Part shown: one piece after another, positions 44,950 to 54,921 of the stretch
Layout: each line of letters opens with the position of its first letter
Numbering within the stretch: position 1 is the first letter of the stretch
Assembly: GCA_903642265.1 (NCBI GenBank)
Contig: CAHJWN010000006.1
Location: 1-64,000 of the forward strand
From: Acidobacteriaceae bacterium
GTDB lineage: Bacteria; Acidobacteriota; Terriglobia; Terriglobales; Acidobacteriaceae
DNA length: 64,000 nt
Direction of reading: 5' to 3'
The notes under the pieces: model-generated
What the model was told of the DNA's origin: nothing
The model's database searches: none
What the model saw: only the letters and a program-made list of their open reading frames with translations
Translations under genes and position numbers: made by a program

Positions 44950-45531
44950 CTAATCCTCGAACTCCCGGTTCCAACGTTTGATCACCCGCGTCTCCCGCTC
45001 AAAGCCAAGCTCACTCAGCGACCCTGTCCCAAGCGCAAACAAACTCCCGCCTGTTGCCGGAAGCTCGATCCAGCGCGCCGCAAGTATGCGCAGGATGTGA
45101 GCATGAGCAAACAGTGCTACCGTCCCATTTGCACCGGCGGCAGCAAGCGCCCGTGCGATTACACCATCCGCTCGTTCACCCACGTGCTCTATGGGTTCGC
45201 CATCGACGATCTCGTCCTTCCAAACTGACCAGTCAGGATGATCGACGCGAATTTCCTTCGTCGTCTTTCCCTCGAAGATGCCGTAGTCCCATTCACGCAG
45301 CCCTTCATCAATGGTCGAAACGTCGCCATAGCCCGCGATTGTGCAGGTTTCACGGGCCCGCTGCATTGGCGATGTGAAAACAGCCGCGAACTGCTTGCCC
45401 TGCAGAAAAGTCTTTAGCTCTGCCGCTCGCAGACGACCATGGTCCGTCAACGGAATATCTGTGCGGCTCGTGTGTGCCCCGCTCAGGCTCCATTCTGTCT
45501 CGCCGTGCCGTATCAACCAAAGCTCCGCCAT
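44950..45531 (-). CDS. Histidine phosphatase family protein
   Basis: 193 residues. The phosphohistidine motif LIRHGETEW (Arg8-His9-Gly10) opens the chain. [12 protein letters not shown], Glu in [11 protein letters not shown] and a C-terminal [14 protein letters not shown] (second catalytic His) complete the branch-1 pattern. This group includes cofactor-dependent phosphoglycerate mutases, CobC and broad-specificity phosphatases; the short length and EWDYG suit a phosphatase. It is divergent from uvrB, with 65 bases between starts. Confidence 0.85.
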   Translation of the reverse strand: MAELWLIRHGETEWSLSGAHTSRTDIPLTDHGRLRAAELKTFLQGKQFAAVFTSPMQRARETCTIAGYGDVSTIDEGLREWDYGIFEGKTTKEIRVDHPDWSVWKDEIVDGEPIEHVGERADGVIARALAAAGANGTVALFAHAHILRILAARWIELPATGGSLFALGTGSLSELGFERETRVIKRWNREFED

Positions 45532-45596
45532 TGCACTTCCTCTCGTTTTCTTATTCCCTTTTACGGTGCCCTTCGTCCCTGCCTTATCCTGTAAGG

Positions 45597-47585
45597 ATGG
45601 ACTTCCAGCTCACGACCACATACAAGCCCCAGGGAGACCAACCCCGCGCAATCGGAGAACTCGTCGCCGGCATTGCCGCAGGCGAGAAAGATCAGGTTCT
45701 GCTCGGCGTAACCGGATCCGGCAAGACCTTCACCATGGCGAAGATCATAGAGGAGTTGAATCGTCCCGCGCTCATTCTTGCACACAACAAGACCCTCGCC
45801 GCGCAGCTGTACCACGAATTCAAGACATTCTTTCCCAACAATGCCGTCGAGTACTTTGTCTCGTACTACGACTACTACCAGCCCGAAGCCTACATTCCCT
45901 CTGGCGACCTCTTTATCGAAAAAGAAGCCACGATCAACGAGGAACTCGACAAACTCCGCCTCTCAGCCACCCGCTCGCTCTTCGAACGCCGCGACGCCAT
46001 TATCGTCTCGTCGGTTTCGTGCATCTACGGCCTGGGCTCGCCTGAAGCATACTACGGCATGCTCCTGCTGCTGGAAAAAGGCCAGAAGCTCAAGCGCGAA
46101 GACATCACTCGCCGCCTCGTCGAGATACTCTACGACCGCAATGATGTTGATTTCCGCCGAGGGACCTTCCGCGTTCGCGGCGACATCATCGAGGTCTATC
46201 CGACCTACGATGAAATGGCCTACCGCATCGAGCTGTTTGGCGATGAGATCGATTCGCTCTCACAAATCGATCCGCTCTTCGGAACGATCAAGCAAAAGTA
46301 CTCTCGCTTGCCCATTTACCCGAAGTCGCACTATGTGGTTCAGCCGGAGCGCAAGAAAACTGCGTCTGATTCCATCCTCGCCGAGATGGAATGGTGGGAG
46401 AAGGAACTAGAATCACAAGGCCGCCTTGTGGAATCGCAGCGCATCCACCAGCGCACCCGCTTCGACCTCGAAATGATCAAGTCTGTGGGCTACTGCCACG
46501 GTATCGAGAATTATTCGCGTCATTTTTCCGGTCGCTTACCAGGCGAACCACCACCTACCTTGTTGGACTATTTTCCGCGTGACTTCCTTCTGTTTATCGA
46601 TGAGTCTCACGTCACCGTCCCGCAGCTTCACGGGATGTGGCACGGTGATCGCAGCCGAAAACAGAATCTCGTCGATTATGGATTTCGCCTTCCCTCTGCA
46701 ATGGATAATCGCCCGCTGAAGTTCGAAGAGTTTGAAGGTCGGACTGGTCAAATCATCTATGTATCCGCTACGCCTGGCCCGTATGAACTCACCAAGTCTG
46801 CCGGTGTAGTTGTTGAACAGATCATCCGGCCCACCGGGCTTGTCGATCCACCTGTAGAGATTCGTCCAGTTAAAGGACAAATCGATGATCTGCTCGCGGA
46901 GATTCGCGACCGCGTCAGTAAAGACCAACGCGTTCTTGTTACGACACTCACCAAACGCATGTCCGAGGATTTGGCTAACTACTACACCGAAGTAGGTGTT
47001 GCCTGCCGCTACATGCACTCCGAGATAGAAACTCTGGAGCGCATTAAGCTGCTCCGCGATTTGCGCAAGGGAGAGTATGACGTCCTCATCGGGATTAACC
47101 TACTCCGCGAAGGTCTAGACCTTCCAGAGGTTTCACTCGTCGCGATCCTCGACGCCGACAAGGAAGGCTTCCTCCGCTCGCAAGGCTCCCTTATCCAAAC
47201 GATCGGTCGTGCTGCTCGCCACCTCGAAGGCCGCGCCATTCTCTACGCTGACAAGATGACCGATTCTATGCAGCGTGCTATCAACGAGACAGACCGGCGC
47301 CGGGAGAAGCAGGTCGCTTATAACGAAGAACACGGCATCACCCCGACAAGCGTTATACGTCCGCTCGAGATGGGGCTAGCCGGCATCCTCAAGGCCGACT
47401 ACGCAGACCTTACCGACGAAGCTGAAGGCATGCCCGACTTCACGACGCAGCAGGATTTGGACGTCTACATTACGAAGCTCGAATCGGACATGCGTGAGGC
47501 AGCGAAAAAGTTTGAGTTTGAGAAAGCGGCCAGGCTGCGGGACGCGGTCAAAGAGCTTCGCACAAAGGAGTTCCTGTTCTCATAA
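45597..47585 (+). CDS. uvrB: Excinuclease ABC subunit UvrB
   Basis: 662 residues from ATG 45597, the start that gives [19 protein letters not shown] at once; upstream in-frame codons overlap the divergent gene. Walker A GVTGSGKT (Lys43), the beta-hairpin [12 protein letters not shown] that inserts between DNA strands, [48 protein letters not shown] and a C-terminal UVR domain ([22 protein letters not shown]). It verifies damage found by UvrA and recruits UvrC in nucleotide excision repair. Only an AAGG directly abutting the ATG resembles a ribosome site. uvrA and uvrC are not in the window. Confidence 0.97.
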   Translation: MDFQLTTTYKPQGDQPRAIGELVAGIAAGEKDQVLLGVTGSGKTFTMAKIIEELNRPALILAHNKTLAAQLYHEFKTFFPNNAVEYFVSYYDYYQPEAYIPSGDLFIEKEATINEELDKLRLSATRSLFERRDAIIVSSVSCIYGLGSPEAYYGMLLLLEKGQKLKREDITRRLVEILYDRNDVDFRRGTFRVRGDIIEVYPTYDEMAYRIELFGDEIDSLSQIDPLFGTIKQKYSRLPIYPKSHYVVQPERKKTASDSILAEMEWWEKELESQGRLVESQRIHQRTRFDLEMIKSVGYCHGIENYSRHFSGRLPGEPPPTLLDYFPRDFLLFIDESHVTVPQLHGMWHGDRSRKQNLVDYGFRLPSAMDNRPLKFEEFEGRTGQIIYVSATPGPYELTKSAGVVVEQIIRPTGLVDPPVEIRPVKGQIDDLLAEIRDRVSKDQRVLVTTLTKRMSEDLANYYTEVGVACRYMHSEIETLERIKLLRDLRKGEYDVLIGINLLREGLDLPEVSLVAILDADKEGFLRSQGSLIQTIGRAARHLEGRAILYADKMTDSMQRAINETDRRREKQVAYNEEHGITPTSVIRPLEMGLAGILKADYADLTDEAEGMPDFTTQQDLDVYITKLESDMREAAKKFEFEKAARLRDAVKELRTKEFLFS

Positions 47586-47622
47586 TGTTTCGCGGGCAAT
47601 TCAGTCCTGCTACCCTCAATGC

Positions 47623-48249
47623 GTGAGACTCATCAGGCTGGCTATCGTCCTCGTTATTGCTGCCGTCGTCCTTATTGTGGCTGTTGTGGTCAATCGAGCT
47701 ACCATTCCAACGCAGAACACAACAGCAACCCACTTCGATGCGCTCATTGTGCTGGGGAATCCAGCGACCAAGAAGGGTAATCCTTCAGCAACCCAGCGCG
47801 CTCGAGTTCTTGAAGCCGTACGCGAGTACAAAGCCGGGATTGCTCCTGCAATCATTGTCACTGGCGGTGCAGCCCATAATAACTTTGTCGAAGCAGACAC
47901 CATGGCGAGACTCGCTGCTGCGCAAGGCGTACCTGCCGATGCGATCTACAAGGAGCCGAATGCGCTCAACACTATCCAGAACCTCTACTATTCCTCGCAG
48001 ATCATGCACGCGCACGGATGGGCGTCTGCTGAAGTGATTAGTTCTCCCGCCCACCTCGGACGTGCCGCCCTGATTCTGGAAGCCCTTACCAAGAGCCATC
48101 CCGACCTCGCTATCCGATGGAAAACGCATGCCGCGCCATGGCCACCCGAATATGGCCGCCTAAACATGTTGAGCAATGTCTCCGTTGAGTCCGCACGCTG
48201 TTTAGAATTACGCATCTTCGGCTTTCCGCATTCCACTTTCCTTCCATAA
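47623..48249 (+). CDS. YdcF-like DUF218 membrane-anchored protein
   Basis: 208 residues from GTG 47623, chosen because it opens just before a single N-terminal membrane segment (LAIVLVIAAVVLIVAVVV); the frame is open further up but within uvrB. The soluble part shows DUF218 motifs: FDALIVLGNPATKKGNPS, PAIIVTGGAAHNNFVEADTMA, ALNTIQNLYYSSQIM and VISSPAHLGRAALIL. The family has been tied to envelope polysaccharide metabolism and vancomycin sensitivity (SanA/YdcF), without a settled reaction. The gene starts 37 bases after uvrB. Confidence 0.75.
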   Translation: MRLIRLAIVLVIAAVVLIVAVVVNRATIPTQNTTATHFDALIVLGNPATKKGNPSATQRARVLEAVREYKAGIAPAIIVTGGAAHNNFVEADTMARLAAAQGVPADAIYKEPNALNTIQNLYYSSQIMHAHGWASAEVISSPAHLGRAALILEALTKSHPDLAIRWKTHAAPWPPEYGRLNMLSNVSVESARCLELRIFGFPHSTFLP

Positions 48250-48295
48250 TCGCTTTATCTCAACTCCCACATCTCTACTCAGAAAGGATCACCAA

Positions 48296-49084
48296 ATGAT
48301 CATCGTCAACGATGAATACGTAGACCTATCCACGCCCGAAGGTCCGATGCGCACGCACATTGTCCGTCCTGCAGCAGCTGGTCGCTACCCAGGCATCGTC
48401 TTCTATTCGGAGATCTTCCAGATCACCGCGCCTATCCGGCGTACTGCCGCCATGTTGGCAGGTCACGGCTACATCGTAGCCATGCCGGAGATCTATCACG
48501 AGTTTGAAGCGCCTGGAACCGTCTTCGCGTATGACCAGGATGGGTCCGACCGCGGCAACGTCCTCAAAACAACAAAGAAGCTGGCCAGCTACGACACTGA
48601 TGCTCGCGCCGCACTCGATCACCTTGCAGGTCGCGCAGACTGTACCGGCAAACTCGGTGCTATGGGCATCTGCATTGGCGGCCATCTCGCGTTCCGGGCT
48701 GGCATGAACCCTGACGTGCTAGCCACCGCCTGCTTCTACGCGACGGACATCCACAAGGGTGGTCTTGGCGAAGGCATGAAGGACGACTCGCTTGAGCGCG
48801 CGAAAGATATAGAGGGCGAACTTCTGATGATCTGGGGCCGTCAGGATCCGCACATCGCCCTTGACGGACGCATGAAGGTTCTTGCTCGTCTTAACGAACT
48901 CGGGACCCGCCTAAGCTGGCACGAGGTTAACGGTGCTCACGCGTTCATGCGTGACGAAGGCATCCGCTACGACCCTGAGCTTGCATACTCCCTTTACGGT
49001 TTGGTCTTTGACTTTTTTCATCGCAAGCTCGGTGACGGCGATCATGCGACAGGGCCAGGCACAAGTACCGAAACCCGCCACTAA
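48296..49084 (+). CDS. Dienelactone hydrolase family protein
   Basis: 262 residues with a ribosome site AGAAAGGA 7 bases before the ATG. An alpha/beta hydrolase with the Cys nucleophile of dienelactone hydrolases: Cys126 in GAMGICIGGH, Glu in FYSEIFQ, Asp in WGRQDPHI and His in NGAHAFMRDEG. Classic members open dienelactones in chlorocatechol degradation; many relatives act on other esters or are uncharacterised. No aromatic-catabolism genes lie nearby. The last 4 bases overlap the convergent hydratase gene. Confidence 0.85.
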   Translation: MIIVNDEYVDLSTPEGPMRTHIVRPAAAGRYPGIVFYSEIFQITAPIRRTAAMLAGHGYIVAMPEIYHEFEAPGTVFAYDQDGSDRGNVLKTTKKLASYDTDARAALDHLAGRADCTGKLGAMGICIGGHLAFRAGMNPDVLATACFYATDIHKGGLGEGMKDDSLERAKDIEGELLMIWGRQDPHIALDGRMKVLARLNELGTRLSWHEVNGAHAFMRDEGIRYDPELAYSLYGLVFDFFHRKLGDGDHATGPGTSTETRH

Positions 49085-49887
49085 CTAGCACCGCGGTTGA
49101 CCTGCGAGCTCGACCAACTCGGCGCTCGTTTTTCAAGAAATGCAGCCACGCCTTCACGAAAGTCAGCAGTCGCCCGTGATGCTGCGTTTGCGTCCATGGC
49201 CCTGTCAATGGCTTGATCCAGCCACGCTCTATTTTGGTTGGCAAGCAGGCGCTTTGTTGCCGCCAACGACTGCGGACTATTCGCAGCTACGAGATGCGCA
49301 AGCGTGCGGACACGCGCCTGCAGCTGTTCGGCTTCAACGACCTCCCTCACCAGGCCCAGTCGGCACGCCTCGTCCGCGCCGAAGATCCTGCCCGTAAGGA
49401 GCAGGTCCCGCGCGCGCTTGTCCCCTACCTGGAGCGCAAGGTAGGCCGAGACCACCGCGGGAACGAATCCAATCCGTACCTCCGTATAGCCGAACTTCGC
49501 TTCCGGCGCTGCCAGAGTAAAGTCACAGATTGTGGCCAGCCCAGTTCCCCCGGCGATCGCCGCACCGTGCACTGCGGCAATGGTTGGCTTCGGCAACTCG
49601 TAAAGCTTACGAAACATGGTCGCGATTCGCTCCGCATCCTCCCTGTGGGCATCCGCGCCTTTATCTTTCATTGTCTGCAAGGCCGAAAGATCCAAGCCCG
49701 CACAGAACGCCGCACCCGCGCCGGCAAACGCAACCACCCTGCAATCATCGGTAGCAGCCTCGTCCATTGCCGCGATCAGCTCCGTCTGCATCTCCGGAGT
49801 CATCGCATTGCGGCGCTCAGGCCGATTCAGCGTGATGGTGCGAAGCGGCCCGTCGTCCGAGACTAAGAGATGGACATAACTGGTCAT
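49081..49887 (-). CDS. Enoyl-CoA hydratase/isomerase, probably methylglutaconyl-CoA hydratase
   Basis: 268 residues of the crotonase family. Seen: RPERRNAMTPEM, the oxyanion-hole motif FAGAGAAFCAGLDLSAL, AAVHGAAIAGGTGLATICDFTLAA, and FGYTEVRIGFVPAVVSAYL with the catalytic Glu (TEVRIG). Genomic context (acyl-CoA dehydrogenase, carboxylase beta subunit, HMG-CoA lyase) points to hydration of 3-methylglutaconyl-CoA to HMG-CoA, the third step of leucine catabolism. The ATGA overlap with HMG-CoA lyase shows coupling. Last gene of the operon. Confidence 0.83.
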   Translation of the reverse strand: MTSYVHLLVSDDGPLRTITLNRPERRNAMTPEMQTELIAAMDEAATDDCRVVAFAGAGAAFCAGLDLSALQTMKDKGADAHREDAERIATMFRKLYELPKPTIAAVHGAAIAGGTGLATICDFTLAAPEAKFGYTEVRIGFVPAVVSAYLALQVGDKRARDLLLTGRIFGADEACRLGLVREVVEAEQLQARVRTLAHLVAANSPQSLAATKRLLANQNRAWLDQAIDRAMDANAASRATADFREGVAAFLEKRAPSWSSSQVNRGAS

Positions 49888-50759
49888 CGCGCGATGTTCA
49901 CCAATGCTTCATTTACCCGGCCTAGTTCGCCAAGCTCCACAAAGTCTGGCAACTCCGCACCCATTCCCAGGAGCGTTTGCACTAGCATCTCCGTTCCAAT
50001 ATTCCCAATCAGGTCATCCTGCGCAAAAGGACACCCTCCCAGTCCACCGATCGTCGAATCGAATCGTCTGCACCCTGCTTTGTAAGCTGACCTGATGATC
50101 ACAGCGCCTTCGCCAGGACGAGCATGAAGATGCACCCCAAACTCCACGTCGCTGTAAGTCGCCAGCGCAGCCGACACAATGTCTGCAACCATCGCCGCGC
50201 CTCCTGCCCCGATCGTGTCCGCAAGCGAGATCGTCTTCACTCCCAGATCGGCTAAGTGTCCGCAAGCGTCGGTCACCACTTCGGAGCTCCAGGCCTCGCC
50301 ATACGGGTTCCCGAAAGCCATTGAGATATACGCAACCATATTCAGTCCATTGGCATTAGCAAGATCTGTAATTGCTGCCAAGGCACGCAGCGCCTCAGCC
50401 TGCGTTTGTCGCTGGTTGCGCTGCAAAAACTGCTCTGAGACTGAATACGGATATCCAAGCGTCTGCACTGCACCTGTAGCAACGGCTCTTTCAGCTCCGC
50501 GGACATTCGTGACGATGCCAATAATTTCGGTCCCCAGGAGCGGCCTGAAGATCCGCAGCACTTCCTCAGGGTCGGCCATCTGCGGCACTGCTGCTGGTGA
50601 CACAAAGCTCACGGCATCAATGTGCCGGAACCCTGCAGTCACCAGCCGCTGAAGATATGCCGCTTTCGCCGGCGCCGGGATGATTCCGGGTAAGCCCTGC
50701 CAGGCGTCTCGCGGGCACTCAATGATCTTGACCACACCTACCTCGTCCGACGAACGCAC
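49884..50759 (-). CDS. Hydroxymethylglutaryl-CoA lyase
   Basis: 291 residues from GTG 50759, which shares its G with the preceding TAG stop (TAGTG); a GTG 8 codons on, with GAGGT upstream, is also possible. HMG-CoA lyase splits HMG-CoA into acetyl-CoA and acetoacetate. Seen: IIECPRDAWQG (Arg-Asp kept in a variant of the usual VGPRDGLQ), SFVSPAAVPQMAD, SLADTIGAG, VHLHARPGEG (metal-binding His pair) and GGLGGCPFAQDDLIGN with the catalytic Cys in the mobile loop. The IIECPRDA form belongs to a divergent subgroup I recall from Bacteroidetes. Completes leucine breakdown. Confidence 0.9.
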   Translation of the reverse strand: MRSSDEVGVVKIIECPRDAWQGLPGIIPAPAKAAYLQRLVTAGFRHIDAVSFVSPAAVPQMADPEEVLRIFRPLLGTEIIGIVTNVRGAERAVATGAVQTLGYPYSVSEQFLQRNQRQTQAEALRALAAITDLANANGLNMVAYISMAFGNPYGEAWSSEVVTDACGHLADLGVKTISLADTIGAGGAAMVADIVSAALATYSDVEFGVHLHARPGEGAVIIRSAYKAGCRRFDSTIGGLGGCPFAQDDLIGNIGTEMLVQTLLGMGAELPDFVELGELGRVNEALVNIAR

Positions 50760-51949
50760 TATCCGCGTGATGGATTTACCTTGAGTATCTCCCGACCGAT
50801 CACCATGCGCTGGATCTCGCTCGTTCCTTCGCCGATGGTGCAGAGCTTCACATCACGGTAGAACTTCTCTACCGGGTAATCCTTGATGAAGCCGTACCCG
50901 CCAAATAACTGCACAGCCTCATCGCAGATACGAACCGCCGCCTCGCTTGCAAACAGCTTCGCCATCGAGGATTCGCGCGTTACCTTGCGACCGGCATCCT
51001 TTAACACAGCAGCCCGCTGGGTCAACAGTCTGGCCGCATCGAGACTGGTGGCCATGTCCGCCAGCTTCCACTGAATGCCCTGAAACTCGGCGATCGCCTT
51101 CCCAAACTGACGCCGCTCCTTTACATACTTCACTGCTGCATCGAGTGCTCCACGCGCGATGCCCAACGACAGCGCCGCAATTGATATCCTTCCACCATCG
51201 AGCACGCGCATCGAGTCAACAAAGCCCTCACCTTCCTTGCCTAGCAGGTTCTCCTCGGGAATCTCGCAATCTTCAAAGATCAATTCGCTCGTATCGCTCG
51301 CGCGCAGCCCAAGCTTGTTCTCCTTCTTGCCCGGACGGAACCCCTTGGTTCCTTTCTCCACGATGAATGCCGACAGACCATGTGTCCCTTTGCTCTTGTC
51401 CGTCACAGCGATCACGACAGCTACGTCTGCATGGCTGCCGTTTGTGATGAAGATCTTGTTCCCGTTCAGCACATATCGGTCGCCCTTCTTCACCGCCGTC
51501 GTTCGCGCTCCGCCTGCATCGGAGCCTGATCCTGGCTCCGTCAGCGCCCAAGCAGCAAGCCACTCTCCACTTGCCAGTAAGGGAAGATACTTTCGCCTTT
51601 GCATCTCGTTCCCCGCAAGGAACATGTGGTTTGTGCCGAGAGAGTTATGCGCAGCAACGGTAATCCCAACCGATCCGTCGACCGCAGACAGCTCTTCAAT
51701 CGCCAGCACGTAATCGACATACCCAAAGCCAGCTCCACCGTACTCTTCTGGGAAGATGACGCCCAGCAGCCCCATCGCGCCTAGCTTCTTCACCAGGTGC
51801 TTGGGAAACTCGCTTACCTCATCCCACGCCATCACATTCGGCAAAATCTCGCGTGCGGCGAACTCGCGAATTTCTCTGCGAAGAGCTTCCTGCTCTTCTG
51901 TCAAGACAAACGGATACAAGCTCTTTACGGATTCCATCTCGGCGACCAT
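50759..51949 (-). CDS. Acyl-CoA dehydrogenase
   Basis: 396 residues from ATG 51949 (AGAGG 7 bases upstream); an in-frame ATG 14 codons earlier is weaker. A FAD enzyme oxidising acyl-CoA to enoyl-CoA, passing electrons to ETF. Seen: [62 protein letters not shown] and [19 protein letters not shown]. The operon suggests isovaleryl-CoA as substrate, but the catalytic Glu sits in GEGTSE as in short/medium-chain enzymes, whereas isovaleryl-CoA dehydrogenases usually have Ala there. So chain-length specificity is open. Confidence 0.9.
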   Translation of the reverse strand: MVAEMESVKSLYPFVLTEEQEALRREIREFAAREILPNVMAWDEVSEFPKHLVKKLGAMGLLGVIFPEEYGGAGFGYVDYVLAIEELSAVDGSVGITVAAHNSLGTNHMFLAGNEMQRRKYLPLLASGEWLAAWALTEPGSGSDAGGARTTAVKKGDRYVLNGNKIFITNGSHADVAVVIAVTDKSKGTHGLSAFIVEKGTKGFRPGKKENKLGLRASDTSELIFEDCEIPEENLLGKEGEGFVDSMRVLDGGRISIAALSLGIARGALDAAVKYVKERRQFGKAIAEFQGIQWKLADMATSLDAARLLTQRAAVLKDAGRKVTRESSMAKLFASEAAVRICDEAVQLFGGYGFIKDYPVEKFYRDVKLCTIGEGTSEIQRMVIGREILKVNPSRG

Positions 51950-52059
51950 GACACACCTCTTTGCCTGCCCGCGTGAGATCATACCGCCCACCAGGCAGGA
52001 TTGTCGCCCCGAAATCCATTCACATCAGCGATTTGGTTCCATCGTCCTGGCAGTGGACT

Positions 52060-53766
52060 TTAGGTCTGCAACACACCTGGGTTAAACCTGGCTACATCCG
52101 GGTTCAGCGCACACGCTTCCAATGCCGTTATCAACACCGTCCGCGTTTGCGCTGGGTCGATAATCGCATCGATCCACAATCGTGCCGCCCCATACCTCGG
52201 ATCAGCCTGCAAATCATAGGTGGTCTTGATCTCATCGAAGAGCACTTTCTTCTCCGCATCCGACAACGTTTTCCCTCCGCGTTCCATCTGCGCTGCCCGC
52301 ACGCCAGCCAACGTCGTAGCAGCCGAAGCTCCACTCATCACCGCATAGCGTGCTGTCGGCCACGCAAAAAGAAAACGCGGATCGTACGCCTTACCGCACA
52401 TCGCATAATGCCCTGCTCCGAAGCTTCCGCCGACTATCACGGTAATCTTTGGCACCACGGACGTGCTTACCGCCGACACCATCTTGGCGCCAGCGCGGAT
52501 GATCCCCGACCACTCCGCATCCTTACCCACCATGAACCCATTTACATCGTGTAGAAAGATGAGCGGCACGAGACTCTGATTGCAATCCATGATGAACCGC
52601 GCCGCCTTCTGCGCACCCTCCGTATAGATCACCCCACCGACCTCCATCCGCTTTGTTCCCGCAGCAGGCCCCATCGCGACTGTCTGGTTCTGGTTGGTCT
52701 TCTGGTTCGCGACGATCCCCACTGCGCGTCCACCAATCCGCGCATAACCGCACAAGACAGTCCTGCCGAACTCTGCCTTGTACTCATCGAATTCGCTGCG
52801 ATCGACCACACGCGCAATCACCTCGCGCATGTCGTAGAGATTGCTTGCTCCAGGAGCCGGGCTGAGAAACCCATATAGTTCCTCCGCGGCAAAGCAGGGT
52901 ACATCCGCAATTGGATCGTATGCAATGCGGCTGAACACCTCTCCCTCACGGCTACCAAGCTTTCCCACCAGCGAGCGCAGCCGCGCGATGCACATGTGGT
53001 CATTCGGCTCCTTGAAGTCCACCGTCCCGGAGATCTCTGCGTGCATCGCCGCCCCGCCGAGTTCCTCTGCCTCAATCCTCTGCCCGATCGCCGCCTGTAC
53101 AAGCGATGGTCCCGCCAGAAAAAGCCCGGATCCTTCGGTCATAAGCACCGTGTCCGTCATCACCGGCAGATACGCTCCGCCTGCCACACACATTCCCATA
53201 ATCGCCGTAATCTGCGGAATGCCCTTCGAACTCATCACCGCATTGTTCCGGAAGACTCTGCCAAAGTCGTCCGTATCGGGAAAAACATCCTCCTGCAATG
53301 GTAGAAACACGCCGGAGGAATCAACCAGGTACAGCGTTGGAAGATGGTTCTCGAGCGCGATTGTCTGCGCTCGCAGCACCTTCTTCGCGGTCATCGGAAA
53401 GAAGGCTCCTGCCTTCACCGTGGCATCGTTTGCAATGATCATGCAGAGGCGCCCTGCCACGCGGCCGAGGCCCGTCACTACCCCAGCTCCCGGCGCGCCG
53501 CCATACTCCATATACATTCCGGACGCCGCCCAAAGGCCTAGCTCAAGCAGTTCTGTTCCCTCATCGAGCAGCAGCGCCAGTCGCTCTCGGACCGTCAGCC
53601 GCCCCTTGGCGCGCTGTGCGTCGGCAGCTTTCTTCCCACCACCAAGCCGGATCGCGTCTTCCTGCCCGCGCAGTTCAGCCATCAACACTTCAAGCGCCTG
53701 TACATTCCCTGTGGCCCGTGCACTTGGTGCACCGACCGATGACCCGATCTGATTTTTCAACTTCAA
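52060..53766 (-). CDS. Acyl-CoA carboxylase beta subunit (methylcrotonyl-CoA carboxylase type)
   Basis: 568 residues from TTG 53766, preferred because GGTGAGG lies 5 bases upstream; an in-frame ATG 30 codons earlier overlaps nothing but adds a Cys-rich stretch foreign to the family. Carboxyltransferase fold: GRLTVRERLALLLDEGTELLELG, GGAPGAGVVTGLGRV, VDSSGVFLP, MGMCVAGGAYLP, GPSLVQAAIG, HDVNGFMVG and GGSFGAGHYAMCG. It transfers CO2 from biotin to 3-methylcrotonyl-CoA or a related acyl-CoA. The biotin-carboxylase/BCCP alpha subunit is not in the window, though it usually sits in this operon. Confidence 0.88.
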   Translation of the reverse strand: MKLKNQIGSSVGAPSARATGNVQALEVLMAELRGQEDAIRLGGGKKAADAQRAKGRLTVRERLALLLDEGTELLELGLWAASGMYMEYGGAPGAGVVTGLGRVAGRLCMIIANDATVKAGAFFPMTAKKVLRAQTIALENHLPTLYLVDSSGVFLPLQEDVFPDTDDFGRVFRNNAVMSSKGIPQITAIMGMCVAGGAYLPVMTDTVLMTEGSGLFLAGPSLVQAAIGQRIEAEELGGAAMHAEISGTVDFKEPNDHMCIARLRSLVGKLGSREGEVFSRIAYDPIADVPCFAAEELYGFLSPAPGASNLYDMREVIARVVDRSEFDEYKAEFGRTVLCGYARIGGRAVGIVANQKTNQNQTVAMGPAAGTKRMEVGGVIYTEGAQKAARFIMDCNQSLVPLIFLHDVNGFMVGKDAEWSGIIRAGAKMVSAVSTSVVPKITVIVGGSFGAGHYAMCGKAYDPRFLFAWPTARYAVMSGASAATTLAGVRAAQMERGGKTLSDAEKKVLFDEIKTTYDLQADPRYGAARLWIDAIIDPAQTRTVLITALEACALNPDVARFNPGVLQT

Positions 53767-53837
53767 GACGTCCTCACCTGATCCAGATAACGCCTCAAAG
53801 CTACAGCCCTCACACGCGACCCGCAAGCACTTGTACT

Positions 53838-54629
53838 CTAGACCGTCACCACGCACACGCCCTGTTCTTCAAAGGCAGCCAACACAATGGCATCCGCGCT
53901 GCCGTCCGTGATAATCGTATGGATCAGCTTCGGCAGACAAACCTGCATGGCGGAGATCATCCCCAGCTTGCTTGCGTCGGCAACAGCGATCACCTGCTTG
54001 GCATGCTTCACCATCTCGGTCAGAATCAGCGCCTCGTCGGACTCAATCACCGTCAACCCATGCTGGGGGTGGATCCCACAGGCACCCAGGAACAGCTTGT
54101 CGAAGAAGAGTCGCTGCAAACCATCAAACGCCGTCGCCCCAACCATTGAGAATGAGCCCGGCCACCGGATCGCGCCGCCGGTCAGCGTCACCCGCATATT
54201 CGGCAAACTTGAAAGCTCCATACCAATGTTCACCGCACTCGTCACAATGTGAATGCCGTCGCGATGCCTCAGGCTGCGTGCGATCTGCGTCGTAGTGGTG
54301 CCGGGAGACAGTGCCACCGTATCACCCTCTGCCACCATCGCCGCCGCCGCCATCGCAATTCTGCGCTTCTCATCTGCAAACCGCTCTTCCCGCAGCGGGA
54401 AGGCAGCGTCGAAGCGAAACGGTTCGTAGGCCATCTTCCCCGCTACTTCTGCACCACCATGCGTCCGATTGACCAACCCGCGCTCTTCCAGCTTGATCAA
54501 GTCACGACGAACGCTTGCCGGCGATGCATCCACTGCTGCCGCAAGTTCTTCAATACTTCCCTTTCCCTTCTGTAGGAGGAGGTGCAGAATCTGCGTGGCT
54601 CGGTCCTGTCTGCTGCCCGGCTTGCTCAC
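53838..54629 (-). CDS. DeoR-family transcriptional regulator
   Basis: 263 residues. N-terminal winged helix-turn-helix (RATQILHLLLQKGKGSIEELAAAVDASPASVRRDLIKLEERGLVNRTHGGA, in family pattern) followed by the DeoR C-terminal sensor domain: ERFADEKRRIAMAAAAMV, LSPGTTTTQIARSL, VTSAVNIGMEL, LTGGAIR, SFSMVGATA and VADASKLG. Members usually sense phosphorylated sugars, yet the downstream genes are acyl-CoA catabolic. It lies 71 bases upstream of the carboxylase gene on the same strand, so it may control that operon or simply share its transcript. Confidence 0.87.
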   Translation of the reverse strand: MSKPGSRQDRATQILHLLLQKGKGSIEELAAAVDASPASVRRDLIKLEERGLVNRTHGGAEVAGKMAYEPFRFDAAFPLREERFADEKRRIAMAAAAMVAEGDTVALSPGTTTTQIARSLRHRDGIHIVTSAVNIGMELSSLPNMRVTLTGGAIRWPGSFSMVGATAFDGLQRLFFDKLFLGACGIHPQHGLTVIESDEALILTEMVKHAKQVIAVADASKLGMISAMQVCLPKLIHTIITDGSADAIVLAAFEEQGVCVVTV

Positions 54630-54783
54630 AGTGGTCTCATTTCCCTTCGAGCAACTTCAGCAATCCTACGTCACGTGCATCCGTGCTTCGTCCACATGCA
54701 GCCATGGATCGGCAGAAAGAGGTACATGGATTTCACTTTTCTGAATAGGGAATGAACAACTCTGCACAATTCTGATTATTTGA

Positions 54784-54812
54784 TTGACAGCAGCCGGTTG
54801 TATTTCTATCCT
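54784..54812 (+). promoter_or_regulatory. Sigma-70-like promoter candidate upstream of the TonB receptor
   Basis: TTGACA (54784-54789), a perfect -35 match, is followed after 17 bases by TATCCT (54807-54812), matching TATAAT at four of six positions. It lies about 110 bases before the receptor ATG within the 292-base divergent gap to the DeoR gene, where nothing else is coding. Confidence 0.45.
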
Positions 54813-54921
54813 CAGCTTTCAACAGTCATTTGTAATCTCCGGTTCACATTCGGACCGGCTCATGAACTTCGGCCTTCCAGGCGATCGTTAGACACGTCAC
54901 TTAGCTTCGTAGGAGACCTCA

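Noticed and set aside
54630..54921. Possible small gene in the DeoR-TonB receptor gap
   Set aside because: Frames here lack starts with ribosome sites and are AT-richer, as expected for a promoter region.
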